Positions 34,999 through 43,246 of a DNA stretch of 64,000 bases are shown here, one piece after another (the first letter of the stretch is position 1; every line of letters starts with the position of its first letter). The translations under genes were made by a program, and so were the position numbers. The DNA comes from Bradyrhizobium sp. ISRA464. Lineage in GTDB: Bacteria > Pseudomonadota > Alphaproteobacteria > Rhizobiales > Xanthobacteraceae. The notes under the pieces were generated by a model. The model searched no databases. It was not told where the DNA came from and saw only the letters and a program-made list of their open reading frames with translations. The DNA lies in contig NZ_CP094526.1 in NCBI RefSeq assembly GCF_029910095.1, positions 806,001 through 870,000 on the forward strand, written 5' to 3'.

Positions 34999-36150
34999 TT
35001 ACGTCTTGCGCAGGAAATTCGAATCGGGCGCGAACTTCTTGATCATGTCCGACAGGTCGTCGTCGGCCGGCGAGGGCGGCGGCTCCTTCGAGGCGGGGTT
35101 CGGCTTGGTCGGGTCGGTGAGCTTCTCGCCGGAAATCTCGGCCAGCGCCGCAAGCAGGGTCGCGTCGACATCGCTGGCCGGCGCGCCTGCCTTGGGCGGG
35201 ACAGGCGGCGGCGCAGCAGGCGTGCCATCCGGCTCGCGCTTCGCGGGTGCGGGTGGACCCTCCGGCGGCGCCCCCGGCCTTGGCGGATCGGCCCGTTTGG
35301 CGGACGCCTCGGTGACGGCGGCGATCAGCGACGCTTCGAGATCGGCGGATGGGTTGGACGATGGGAGCGGCGGCAGCCGGCCGGGCTGCCCGTGCCTCGG
35401 CACCCGCGCGAACTCCGGCTCCCGCCGGGTCACGGGCGCCGGCCGGCTCGCCGCATCGCCGCCGGGCCTGGACGGATCGGCCCGTCCGGCGGTCCGGGCG
35501 GAGGCCTCCTCGACCGCGGCGATCAGGGACGCCTCGAGCGCGTCGGCCGGATTGGCCGGCGGCGGTGGCGGTGCGGTGCCCGGCTTCGCGTCCCCGGACG
35601 CCCTCACGGCCTGGGCCTCGGAGCGAGGTAGCGGCGGCTGCGATCCCCGTGCCGGCGCAGGCGGCGGCACCGGCTGACCGCCGCTCGCCCGTGCGATGAT
35701 GCCGTCGACGATCCCGCCGAGCCGGTTCTTGTCGGGCGCGGCGAGATAGTTGGTCGCCAGCTCGTCGACATATTGCGGGCCGTAATCGGCAAGGACCTTG
35801 GCGAGGCGGGCAATATCGGGATCGCTCGCGACCAGCCGGTCCCACGCCTCGCGGTCATAGGGGGCATCCCCGGTCTTGGCGGGCCATGCCGCCCGGCGGG
35901 GCTGCCGCGGCGTGCCGTCGCGCTGGACGACGGGCTCGAAGATCGGCGGCTGTAGACCTGCGCCGACAAGCGGCGGGATGAACCCCACGGCGGGCGCGGC
36001 CACCGCCAAACTGGCGCGGTGCCGGCCGCGCTCGGCGACCTGCAGCGAAATCAAGCCGAGGCCCATCAGCAGGAAACCGACGGCCGCCCACGCGACCGTC
36101 ACACACAGCGCCAGGCCGATCAGCAGCAATGTCCAGCCAGTCAATCGCAC
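34999..36150 (-). CDS. Membrane protein with Pro-rich tail and three internal repeats, function unknown
   Basis: About 383 residues. The first 50 residues hold two hydrophobic helices (TGWTLLLIGLALCVTVAWAA and VGFLLMGLGL). A region YDREAWDRLVASDPDIARLAKVLADYGPQYVDELA follows, then a Pro-rich tail containing three similar units: DALEASLIAAVEEASAR, ADLEASLIAAVTEASAK and SDVDATLLAALAEISGE, each followed by an ADP/RPG-type linker. The N-terminal middle part is seen in rhizobial hypothetical proteins. GTG 36150 is chosen since AGGGAAAG lies upstream; the TTG at 36204 is less likely. Confidence 0.78.
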   Translation of the reverse strand: MRLTGWTLLLIGLALCVTVAWAAVGFLLMGLGLISLQVAERGRHRASLAVAAPAVGFIPPLVGAGLQPPIFEPVVQRDGTPRQPRRAAWPAKTGDAPYDREAWDRLVASDPDIARLAKVLADYGPQYVDELATNYLAAPDKNRLGGIVDGIIARASGGQPVPPPAPARGSQPPLPRSEAQAVRASGDAKPGTAPPPPPANPADALEASLIAAVEEASARTAGRADPSRPGGDAASRPAPVTRREPEFARVPRHGQPGRLPPLPSSNPSADLEASLIAAVTEASAKRADPPRPGAPPEGPPAPAKREPDGTPAAPPPVPPKAGAPASDVDATLLAALAEISGEKLTDPTKPNPASKEPPPSPADDDLSDMIKKFAPDSNFLRKT

Positions 36151-36243
36151 GATGCGTCTTTCCCTATGCGTCCGGTCCGACGCCAAGGGACGTCTAGCGG
36201 ACAAGCTGGGCTATCTTATGCCGGCTTTCGGTGAAACGGCCAG

Positions 36244-36915
36244 CTACGACGTCGTCGTCAGCACCTTGACACCGCCGAAGGCAGTCACCTGGCCGAGGCG
36301 CAGCATCACGATCTGGGTGGCGAGCTGGCGCAGCTCGGCGGCGTCGTGGCTGACATAGACCATGGGGATACCGGCCTCGTCCCGCAGCCGCACCAGGTAG
36401 GGCAGGATCTCGAGCTTGCGGCCCTCGTCGAGCGCACCCAGCGGCTCGTCCAGCAGCAGCAGCCGCGGCTTCGAGAGCAGCGCCCGGCCGAGCGCGACCC
36501 GCTGGCGCTCGCCGCCGGAGAGCTTTCCGGGACGGCGGTCGAGCAGCGCGCCGATGTCGAGCAGCTCGACCACCCGCTTGCGCTGCGCGGGATCGTCGGC
36601 GAGCCCGTTCATGCGGCGGCCGTAATCGAGATTTTGCCGGACATCGAGGTGCGGAAACAGCCGCGCGTCCTGGAAGACGTAGCCGATGCGGCGGCGATAG
36701 GTCGGGACGTGGATGCCGGCCGAGGTGTCGTCGACGGTTTCGCCGTCGATCACGATGGTGCCGCGGTCGGGGCGCAACAGCCCGGCAATGGTATTGATCA
36801 GCGAGGTCTTGCCGGAGCCGGAGGCGCCGAACAGCCCGGTGACGCGGCCCTCGCTGGCGAACGACGCCGCAAGCGTGAACTCGCCGAGCTGCTTGGTGAT
36901 GTCGACGCGCAGCAT
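36244..36915 (-). CDS. modC: Molybdate ABC transporter ATP-binding protein, short form
   Basis: ATPase of 223 residues with Walker A FGASGSGKTSL, IGYVFQDARLFPHLDVRQNL, signature GKLSGGERQRVALGRALL and Walker B LLLLDEPLGALD. It ends soon after the H-loop at VYVSHDAAELRQLATQIV, so it lacks the C-terminal TOBE/Mop molybdate-binding region (about 120 residues) of typical ModC. Either the short form is functional or the C-terminus was lost; no frameshifted TOBE remnant is seen downstream before 36244. The gene starts 3 bp after the modB stop. Confidence 0.9.
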   Translation of the reverse strand: MLRVDITKQLGEFTLAASFASEGRVTGLFGASGSGKTSLINTIAGLLRPDRGTIVIDGETVDDTSAGIHVPTYRRRIGYVFQDARLFPHLDVRQNLDYGRRMNGLADDPAQRKRVVELLDIGALLDRRPGKLSGGERQRVALGRALLSKPRLLLLDEPLGALDEGRKLEILPYLVRLRDEAGIPMVYVSHDAAELRQLATQIVMLRLGQVTAFGGVKVLTTTS

Positions 36916-36917
36916 CG

Positions 36918-37613
36918 CTATTGTCCGTGCAGGCGTGCGGTGGCGCGGCGCGCGAACCACTCCGCGGCGACGAGTGCGCCCATCGCGATCACGATCGAGA
37001 TGATCACGAGCCGCCCGGCGGCGCGGTCGCCCTCCGGCGTCTGGATCAGCGAATAGACCGCCGACGAAATGGTCTGGGTTTCGCCGGGGATGTTGGAGAC
37101 AAAGGTAATCGTCGCGCCGAACTCGCCGATCGCCTTGGCGAAGCCGAGGACCATGCCGGCGAGCACGCCCGGCAGAGCGAGCGGCAGCGTCACCGTCGCG
37201 AACACCCGCCAGGGAGCGGCGCCGAGCGTCTCGGCCGCCTGTTCGAGCCGCCGGTCGATTGCCTCGATCGAGAGGCGGATCGGCCGCACCAGAAGCGGAA
37301 ACGACATCACGCCGCAGGCGAGCGCCGCGCCGGTCCAGCGGAAGGCGAAGACGATGCCGAGATGGTTGGCCAGCCAGGCGCCGACCAGGCCGCGCCGACC
37401 GAAGGTCAGCAGCAGCAGATAGCCGGTGACGACCGGCGGCAGCACCAGCGGCAGGTGCACGGCGGCATCGAGGATGGATTTGCCCCAGAAATCGCGCCGT
37501 GCCAGCAGCCAGGCGAGCGCGATTCCGAACGGAGTCGCCACCAGCGTTGCGATGACGGCGACCCTGAGCGAGAGCAGGATCGCCGTCCACTCGGTTGGCG
37601 AAATCTCAAACAC
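36918..37613 (-). CDS. modB: Molybdate ABC transporter permease
   Basis: Permease of 231 residues with about five helices. The start is read as GTG 37613, giving VFEISPTEWTAILLSLRVAV, close to the usual ModB N-terminus. Core features are DAAVHLPLVLPPVVTGYLLL, EQAAETLGAAPWRVFATVTLPLALPG (EAA loop) and GFAKAIGEFGATITFVSNIPGETQT. No Shine-Dalgarno sits directly upstream: the start codon abuts a 23-bp inverted repeat at 37613-37682, and AGAGGAG lies in the loop of that hairpin about 35 nt away. An insertion may have displaced the leader. Confidence 0.92.
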   Translation of the reverse strand: MFEISPTEWTAILLSLRVAVIATLVATPFGIALAWLLARRDFWGKSILDAAVHLPLVLPPVVTGYLLLLTFGRRGLVGAWLANHLGIVFAFRWTGAALACGVMSFPLLVRPIRLSIEAIDRRLEQAAETLGAAPWRVFATVTLPLALPGVLAGMVLGFAKAIGEFGATITFVSNIPGETQTISSAVYSLIQTPEGDRAAGRLVIISIVIAMGALVAAEWFARRATARLHGQ

Positions 37614-37682
37614 TAGTGTCTGTTCCCGAAGTTCGGATGCAAGTGCGGCTCCTCTGTTACGAACTTCGGGAACAGACACTAG
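37613..37682. repeat. 23-bp perfect inverted repeat adjoining the modB start
   Basis: Arms at 37613-37635 and 37660-37682 are perfect reverse complements, separated by 24 nt. The core is TGTTCCCGAAGTTCG. A second palindrome with its own 24-nt loop lies 28 bp away (37711-37764); its loop shares an AGT-CGG-like core. The pair lies between modA and modB, inside the operon. Confidence 0.9.
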
Positions 37683-37710
37683 CAAGATTCGATTTGCCAG
37701 TGCCGCTGAT

Positions 37711-37764
37711 CGATTTGAAGCTCCTCATCGTAGTCGCGGCAATCACTGGAGGAGCTTCAAATCG
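37711..37764. repeat. 15-bp perfect inverted repeat after modA
   Basis: CGATTTGAAGCTCCT (37711-37725) and AGGAGCTTCAAATCG (37750-37764) form a perfect 15-bp stem with a 24-nt loop, 12 bp after the modA stop. There is no T-tract on the minus strand, so it is probably an mRNA-stabilising hairpin or a mobile repeat rather than a terminator. Confidence 0.88.
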
Positions 37765-37775
37765 GCGGCGCTGGA

Positions 37776-38561
37776 TCAGGTCGTCGGGCTGATCAGGAAC
37801 TTGAAGCCGTACTTCTCGAGGATCGTCTTCGCCGCGGACGAGCGCAGGAAGGCGAGATAGTCGGAGGTCTCCGGCTTCGCATTTGTGGTCGCCGCCACCG
37901 GATAGATGATGGCGGGGTGGGTGTCGGCCGGGAAGGTGCCGACGATCTTGACGCCCGGCTCGACCTTGGCGTCGGTCGAATAGACGATGCCGAGCACGGC
38001 CTCACCGCGCGCTACCAGCGTCAGCGCGGCGCGCACGCTTTCGGCCATCGCGAATTTCGGCTCCGCCGCCTGCCACGCGCCGAGCTTCTCCAGCGCCGCC
38101 TTGGCGTATTTGCCGACCGGCACGGCCTTGACATCACCGGTCGCGATCTTGCCGTCGCCGGCAAGCTTGGCGAGGTCGAAGCCCGGGGCGATGTTGACAT
38201 TGTCGATTTTGGAATCCTTCGGCGCGATCAGCACGATCGAGTTGCCGAGCAGATTGATCCGGGTCGGCTCGTTGATGGTCTTCTGCTTGATCGCATAGTC
38301 CATCCAGTCGGTATCGGCGGAGACGAACACGTCAGCCGGCGCGCCCTGCTCGATCTGCTTGGCGAGCGCCGAGCTTGCGGCATAGCTGGCGTTGATCTTG
38401 ACGCCGGTCTTCGCGGTATAGGCCGCGTCGATGTCGTCGAGCGCATTCTTCATCGAGGCCGCGGCGAAGACGGTCAGCGTCTTGTCGTCGGCTGCGGCGG
38501 GCGAATGCATCGCGCCGAGCAGGATAACGAAGGCGGTGAAGAGTCCGACAATACGTGACAT
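37776..38561 (-). CDS. modA: Molybdate ABC transporter substrate-binding protein
   Basis: Periplasmic protein of 261 residues. The signal peptide runs to PAAADD. Mature features are LTVFAAASMKNALDDI, YAASSALAKQIEQGAPADVFVSAD, and KFAMAESVRAALTLVARGEAVLGIVYSTDA, all typical of ModA. It binds molybdate (or tungstate) and delivers it to ModBC. AGCGCTTC lies upstream, and no clear ModE site was found in the 190-bp leader. Stop 37776 is followed on the minus strand by the two palindromes before modB. Confidence 0.95.
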   Translation of the reverse strand: MSRIVGLFTAFVILLGAMHSPAAADDKTLTVFAAASMKNALDDIDAAYTAKTGVKINASYAASSALAKQIEQGAPADVFVSADTDWMDYAIKQKTINEPTRINLLGNSIVLIAPKDSKIDNVNIAPGFDLAKLAGDGKIATGDVKAVPVGKYAKAALEKLGAWQAAEPKFAMAESVRAALTLVARGEAVLGIVYSTDAKVEPGVKIVGTFPADTHPAIIYPVAATTNAKPETSDYLAFLRSSAAKTILEKYGFKFLISPTT

Positions 38562-38751
38562 AGGAAGCGCTCCGTGCGACCTCGCGCGCGAACAAGCGCG
38601 CGCAAATCAGGCGTGGGATGGATCTGGGCCGCGATCGGCGGAAGCGCTGTTCCGCTGCTCCCTGGAGGACTTACGGTCATCGGGGATATCGCACTGCAAA
38701 CATAGCAGGCTGAGGCTTACGGTAAAGGCGCTCGTTTGTCCAACGATCGTC

Positions 38752-39258
38752 CTATTCGCTCGGCTGGATCGCGATCGAAATCGAGTTCTCCCTGGCGCCG
38801 CTGACTTGCAGCACGAAGGGGCTCGCGGAGAGCTCATACTTCATCGTCTTGCGGATACCGTCGCAATCGGTCGCACCGCTGAAGGCCTTGGGCTTGAGGG
38901 AACGGCCGTCCTGCACCACGTCGACCCAGGCGCCGGCCGACAGGCTGATGGTGTAGAGCCCGGACTTCGGGGTTGTCTTGAAGCTGGTGAACCCGGCAAA
39001 GGTGCCATCCTTCGGCGCACGCTCCGGCGGCGTGGGAAGCTTTGCGTCGGCGGGAGTGACCAGCGTGAGCGTGATGCCCGTCGACGGTAACGCCGCCTGT
39101 TCGCTGCCCGACGTCAGCTTGGCGCGATCGGGCGCGGTGAGCGCGGCGCGCGCATGGTCGATCGGCCATTTGAACTTGTCGCAGCCGCTTGGCTCTTCCG
39201 CTGCGAAGGCGGGGTTTGCAACGAGCAACAACACGGCGGCAAGGAGCGATTTGCGCAT
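38752..39258 (-). CDS. Exported protein, function unknown (168 aa)
   Basis: Signal peptide MRKSLLAAVLLLVANPAFA, then a mature domain starting EPSGCDKFKWPIDHARAAL and containing TFAGFTSFKTTPKSGLYTISLSAGAWVDVVQDG and ATDCDGIRKTMKYELSASPFVLQVSGA. Two cysteines lie in CDKF and DCDG. The beta-rich C-terminus suggests a homophilic beta-sandwich. Similar exported proteins occur in Bradyrhizobium; no function is known to me. ATG 39258 is chosen because it begins the signal peptide. Confidence 0.72.
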   Translation of the reverse strand: MRKSLLAAVLLLVANPAFAAEEPSGCDKFKWPIDHARAALTAPDRAKLTSGSEQAALPSTGITLTLVTPADAKLPTPPERAPKDGTFAGFTSFKTTPKSGLYTISLSAGAWVDVVQDGRSLKPKAFSGATDCDGIRKTMKYELSASPFVLQVSGARENSISIAIQPSE

Positions 39259-39435
39259 GTCTAAGTCCACTGCAAAGAACGTTGGTCATCGTGTGCGACG
39301 ACGGCCCGCATCGATAATAAAATGGGGGAATGACGAGAGATCAGCGCCCTGATCCGCGATGTGAACGCGCTTGCGGCGCGTGACGGCGGATCATAACGCA
39401 TCTGCAGCCTGCCGGAACAGCGTCTGACAAAGATG

Positions 39436-40380
39436 TTATTGCTTGGCGTCCGGCGCGTTCAGTACCGCTTTGCAGTCTGCCGGCAGCTGCGCCAGCGTCA
39501 TCGGCGGGCGCGGCTTCGGCGGTTTCGGCGGGGGTTTCGGATGCAGCACCGAGTCCTTGAACCAGAAGGCGAGGTCGGAGGGCTTGCAGCCTTCGTCCCC
39601 CGACTGCGACGGCTGTCCCTTGCATTCGGGGCTTCCGGGCGGGCATCGCATCCGGATGTGGAAATGGTAGTCGTGGCCCCACCACGGCCTGATCTTCGAC
39701 AACCAGCTCCGATCGCCCTTGGCTTCGCGGCACAGCGCCTTCTTGATCGCAGCGTTGACGAAGATGCGCTGCACGGCCGGCTCCTGCGCCGCGTCGCGGA
39801 GCACGAGCACATGACCGGGCGTGAAGACGCGCGGATCAACGTCGAGGCGGTCGTCGCGCACCATCATGACCGCCGACATCTCCTCGCGCTCTTCGCGCGA
39901 CAATCTGTGATCGGGCATCGGCGTCAGCCAGATGTCGGCATCGAGCCCGATCTGGTGACTGGCGTGGCCAGAGAGCGCGGGGCCGCCGCGTGGCTGGCCG
40001 ATGTCGCCGACCAGGATGCCGGGCCAGCCCGCGTCCTTGTGCGCCTTCGCCGCAAGCCGCTTCAATAGCGCGATCATCGCCGGGTGGCCCCAGTAGCGGT
40101 TGCGCGACAGCCGCATCACCTGCCAAGTGTCGCCGTTCAGCGGCATCTTCACGGCGCCGGCGAGACAGCCCTTCGCATAGGAGCCGATCGACTGCGTCGG
40201 CATCGCGGCCGGCAGGACCTTGCGTGCGAACAATTCCTTCGCCCCGATCTTCGGATCCTTGGGGTTGGCGAGCGGCGGCAGCGGCTTGGGGTCGAGGGAG
40301 CCCTTGTCCTGCGACCAGGCGGAACTGGTGGCGATGAGGGCGGAGAGCAGGAGCGGGATCAGAAGCAGGCGGGGTGTCAT
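39436..40380 (-). CDS. mepA: Penicillin-insensitive murein endopeptidase
   Basis: Periplasmic M74-type peptidase of 314 residues. The signal peptide ends near SSAWSQ. GHASHQIGLDADIWL supplies the first zinc histidine and the aspartate, and HDYHFHIRMRCPPGSPEC supplies the later histidines, as in E. coli MepA. GSYAKGCLAGAVKMP and MRLSRNRYWGHPAMI are also typical. It cleaves D-Ala-mDAP cross-links during wall growth. A Pro/Lys-rich tail of about 20 residues near the C-terminus is unusual but harmless. ATG 40380 is taken. Confidence 0.93.
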   Translation of the reverse strand: MTPRLLLIPLLLSALIATSSAWSQDKGSLDPKPLPPLANPKDPKIGAKELFARKVLPAAMPTQSIGSYAKGCLAGAVKMPLNGDTWQVMRLSRNRYWGHPAMIALLKRLAAKAHKDAGWPGILVGDIGQPRGGPALSGHASHQIGLDADIWLTPMPDHRLSREEREEMSAVMMVRDDRLDVDPRVFTPGHVLVLRDAAQEPAVQRIFVNAAIKKALCREAKGDRSWLSKIRPWWGHDYHFHIRMRCPPGSPECKGQPSQSGDEGCKPSDLAFWFKDSVLHPKPPPKPPKPRPPMTLAQLPADCKAVLNAPDAKQ

Positions 40381-40982
40381 TCGGATCACTCTGTCCGCGC
40401 AAGGCTAGCATGGATTTGCCGTGTGAGGACGGCGCTTTCATCGCAATTGCTTGATCACCCACAGCTAGGAGCAAAGATTACGCGCCGCTTCTCCGCCCGC
40501 CTGTGCCTGCAGCGCTTTGCAAGCGACGGCAGCCGGCAGGCATCATCTGCGCAGTTCATTCAGGGCAGGCGTTCGCACGCTGCGATGCTCTATGGGTTCG
40601 TCAAGTGCAACGGCCGTGGCGGTATGCGCATCGTGATCGCAAACCGGGCGCGCTGGAGCGCGCGCATCGCATCGCGCCTTAACTCCACGATAACCGTGTT
40701 GCGCGCTGACACATATTCGTGCGCTTCGGGAGATTTCGGCGCATCCACTATGCAATCGCACGCTCGTTTACGCATTCCTCACTATGCGACGGCGCCTCCG
40801 TCTTGCGAATCTGGCGTGTCGTCGCTTGTACAGTATCGTGCACTCGCGCGGTGCGTGTATTCGCCTTCAAAGCGGGCAGGCCGCGGGCTCGTGACCGGTG
40901 CGCTCCTCGTCGATAGATACCATTTTTTCAGACACTTATCGCAGAAACACTCGCCAAGCTGGAATGCGCGTGGGGCGTGCGG
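40381..40982. other. Intergenic region without recognised gene
   Basis: 602 bp between mepA and the PAS-GGDEF-EAL gene. Open frames are short and show no protein signature. AT-rich patches near 40905-40945 (TACCATTTTTTCAGACACTT) could hold the promoter of the downstream gene, but no clear -35/-10 pair was found. Confidence 0.5.
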
Positions 40983-43196
40983 ATGCCGATAATGCGGCCG
41001 AAAAAGATCAAGAAACCGAAGCAGGCTGCAATGCACCGTCGCCGTGGCCACCAGGCCAAGCCTGCGCCGAACCTGTCGGGCAGTTCGCACCGTGCTGCCG
41101 CCGAAATCGGCGAGCTGGTGCGTCAGCGTGCGCAGGCCGAGGCGGCGATCGCGGAGGCGCGCAAGTCCAACGAGCGGCTGCGCGAGGCGATCGATATTCT
41201 GCCGCAGGGCATCGTGTTTCTCGACGCCGAGGGTCGCTACATCCTCTGGAACAAGAAATACTCGGAAATCTACAAGCGCAGCTCGGATCTCTTCGAGCAT
41301 GGCGCGCGGCTGGAAGACACCATCCGCATCGGTGTTGAACGTGGCGATTATCCCGAGGCGACGGGCCGCGAGGAGGAATGGATCGCCGAGCGGCTCAAGA
41401 AGATGTACCAGCCAGGCGAGCGGCACGAGCAGGTGCTCGCCGACGGCCGCGTCGTCCTGATCGAGGAACGGCTGACCTCGGATGGCGGCATTGTCGGGCT
41501 GCGCGTCGACATCACCGAGCTGAAGCAACGCGAAGCGTCGTTCCGCCTGCTGTTCGACGGCAACCCGGTGCCGATGATCCTGTGCGCGCTCGACGGTGAG
41601 CGGATTCTCAGCGTCAACGATGCGGCGGTCGCCCATTACGGCTATGCCCGCGCCGAGTTCGAGAAGCTCACGATCCGGAGCTTGCAGGCGTTCGATCCAG
41701 AACTGCCCTGGGCCGCGGGGCGCAGCACCGATGAACAGGCCGCGCGGACCTGGAAGCACGTTCGCGCCGACGGCACGCTGATCGATCTTGCGATCTATTC
41801 GCGCCAGTTGATGCACGGCGACCGGCCGGCCATGCTGCTCGCGCTGATGGACATGACCGAGCGCAAGCGTGCCGAGGCGCGGCTCGCCTTCATGGCGCAG
41901 CATGACAGTCTGACCGGCCTGCCGAACCGCAATCTGTTGCGGCAGCAGATGGACGACATGCTGCAGCACACCCGCCGCAGCTCGGACAATGTCGCGGTGC
42001 TGATGCTCGGGCTCGACAATTTCAAGGCGGTCAACGATACGCTCGGCCATGGCGTCGGCGACAAGTTGTTGCGCGGCGTGGCCAAGCGGTTGCGCTCGAC
42101 CTTGCGCGAGGAGGATGCGCTGGCCCGACTCAATTCCGACGAGTTCACGATCGTGCAGAGCGGCGTGGTCCGGCCCGAGGACGCGGTCTTGCTGGCCAAG
42201 CGCATCCTGGATGCGATCGGCGAGCCTTATCTGCTCGAGGGGCATTCGGTGGTGATCGGCGCCAGCATCGGCATCGCGATGTCGCCCGGCGACGGCGAGG
42301 ATTCGGAAAAGCTGCTGAAGAGCGCCGACATGGCGCTGTCGCGGGCCAAGAGCGAATTCCGCGGCACCTTCTCCTTCTTCGAGGCGGAGATGGATGCGCG
42401 CGCCCAGAGCCGGCGCAAGATCGAGATCGATCTGCGCGACGCGATCCAGAACGAGGGCCTGAGGCCGTACTACCAGCCCTTGGTCGATCTCGCGAGCGGA
42501 CGCATCACCGGCTTCGAGGCGCTGGTGCGCTGGCCGCATCCGGAGCGCGGCATGATCTCGCCCGGTGAGTTCATCCCGGTGGCGGAGGAGACCGGGCTGA
42601 TCAACCCGCTGGGCGGGCTGATGCTGCACCGCGCCTGCATGGACGCGGCGCAGTGGCCGGATGACGTCCGCGTCGCGGTCAACCTCTCGCCGCTGCAGTT
42701 CCGCACCGGCAATCTGCTGTCGCTCGTCACCGACGCGTTGAAGCGATCCGGTCTGCCGGCGCGGCGGCTCGAACTCGAGATTACCGAGACGCTGCTGCTG
42801 GAGAAGAGCAGCCAGGTGCTGGCCACGCTGCATGCGCTGCGCGCGCTCGGGGTGCGCATGTCGATGGACGATTTCGGCACCGGCTATTCGAGCCTGAGCT
42901 ATCTGCGCAGCTTCCCGTTCGACAAGATCAAGATCGACCAGTCGTTCGTGCGCGACCTCGGCGCGAACCGCGACGCGCAGGCGATTGTGCGCTCGATCGT
43001 CAGCCTCGGCATGGGGCTCGGCGTCACCATCACCGCGGAGGGTGTCGAGACCGAGGCCGAGCTGAGCTGCCTGCGCGCCGAAGGTTGCCACGAGGGCCAG
43101 GGTTTTCTGTTCAGCCGCGCCCGGCCGAACGCCGAGGTCGTCAGCCTGCTGCAGGCCCAGCGCGGGGCGGAAGTGAGATCGGCGCTGGTGGCGTAG
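40983..43196 (+). CDS. PAS-PAS-GGDEF-EAL protein with degenerate GGDEF
   Basis: Protein of 737 residues, predicted soluble: a basic N-terminus, then two PAS domains (first with IDILPQGIVFLDAEGRYIL, second after LRVDITELKQREASFRLLF), a GGDEF domain (LAFMAQHDSLTGLPNRNLL onward) and an EAL domain. The catalytic GGDEF site reads LNSDEF, so both glycines are lost and cyclase activity is doubtful. The EAL motif EALVRW and the downstream DDFGTGYSSLSYL and KIDQSF are intact, so c-di-GMP hydrolysis is likely. The PAS domains probably sense a signal. The start is uncertain (GTG 40977, ATG 40983, ATG 40992). Confidence 0.9.
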   Translation: MPIMRPKKIKKPKQAAMHRRRGHQAKPAPNLSGSSHRAAAEIGELVRQRAQAEAAIAEARKSNERLREAIDILPQGIVFLDAEGRYILWNKKYSEIYKRSSDLFEHGARLEDTIRIGVERGDYPEATGREEEWIAERLKKMYQPGERHEQVLADGRVVLIEERLTSDGGIVGLRVDITELKQREASFRLLFDGNPVPMILCALDGERILSVNDAAVAHYGYARAEFEKLTIRSLQAFDPELPWAAGRSTDEQAARTWKHVRADGTLIDLAIYSRQLMHGDRPAMLLALMDMTERKRAEARLAFMAQHDSLTGLPNRNLLRQQMDDMLQHTRRSSDNVAVLMLGLDNFKAVNDTLGHGVGDKLLRGVAKRLRSTLREEDALARLNSDEFTIVQSGVVRPEDAVLLAKRILDAIGEPYLLEGHSVVIGASIGIAMSPGDGEDSEKLLKSADMALSRAKSEFRGTFSFFEAEMDARAQSRRKIEIDLRDAIQNEGLRPYYQPLVDLASGRITGFEALVRWPHPERGMISPGEFIPVAEETGLINPLGGLMLHRACMDAAQWPDDVRVAVNLSPLQFRTGNLLSLVTDALKRSGLPARRLELEITETLLLEKSSQVLATLHALRALGVRMSMDDFGTGYSSLSYLRSFPFDKIKIDQSFVRDLGANRDAQAIVRSIVSLGMGLGVTITAEGVETEAELSCLRAEGCHEGQGFLFSRARPNAEVVSLLQAQRGAEVRSALVA

Positions 43197-43246
43197 GGGC
43201 CAGCGCCCATTGCTTCATTGCGAGGAGCGAAGCGACGAACGCATGG

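Noticed and set aside
40782..43091. A 769-codon minus-strand open frame opposite the PAS-GGDEF-EAL gene
   Set aside because: Antisense shadow with no domain; the plus-strand gene has clear PAS, GGDEF and EAL motifs.
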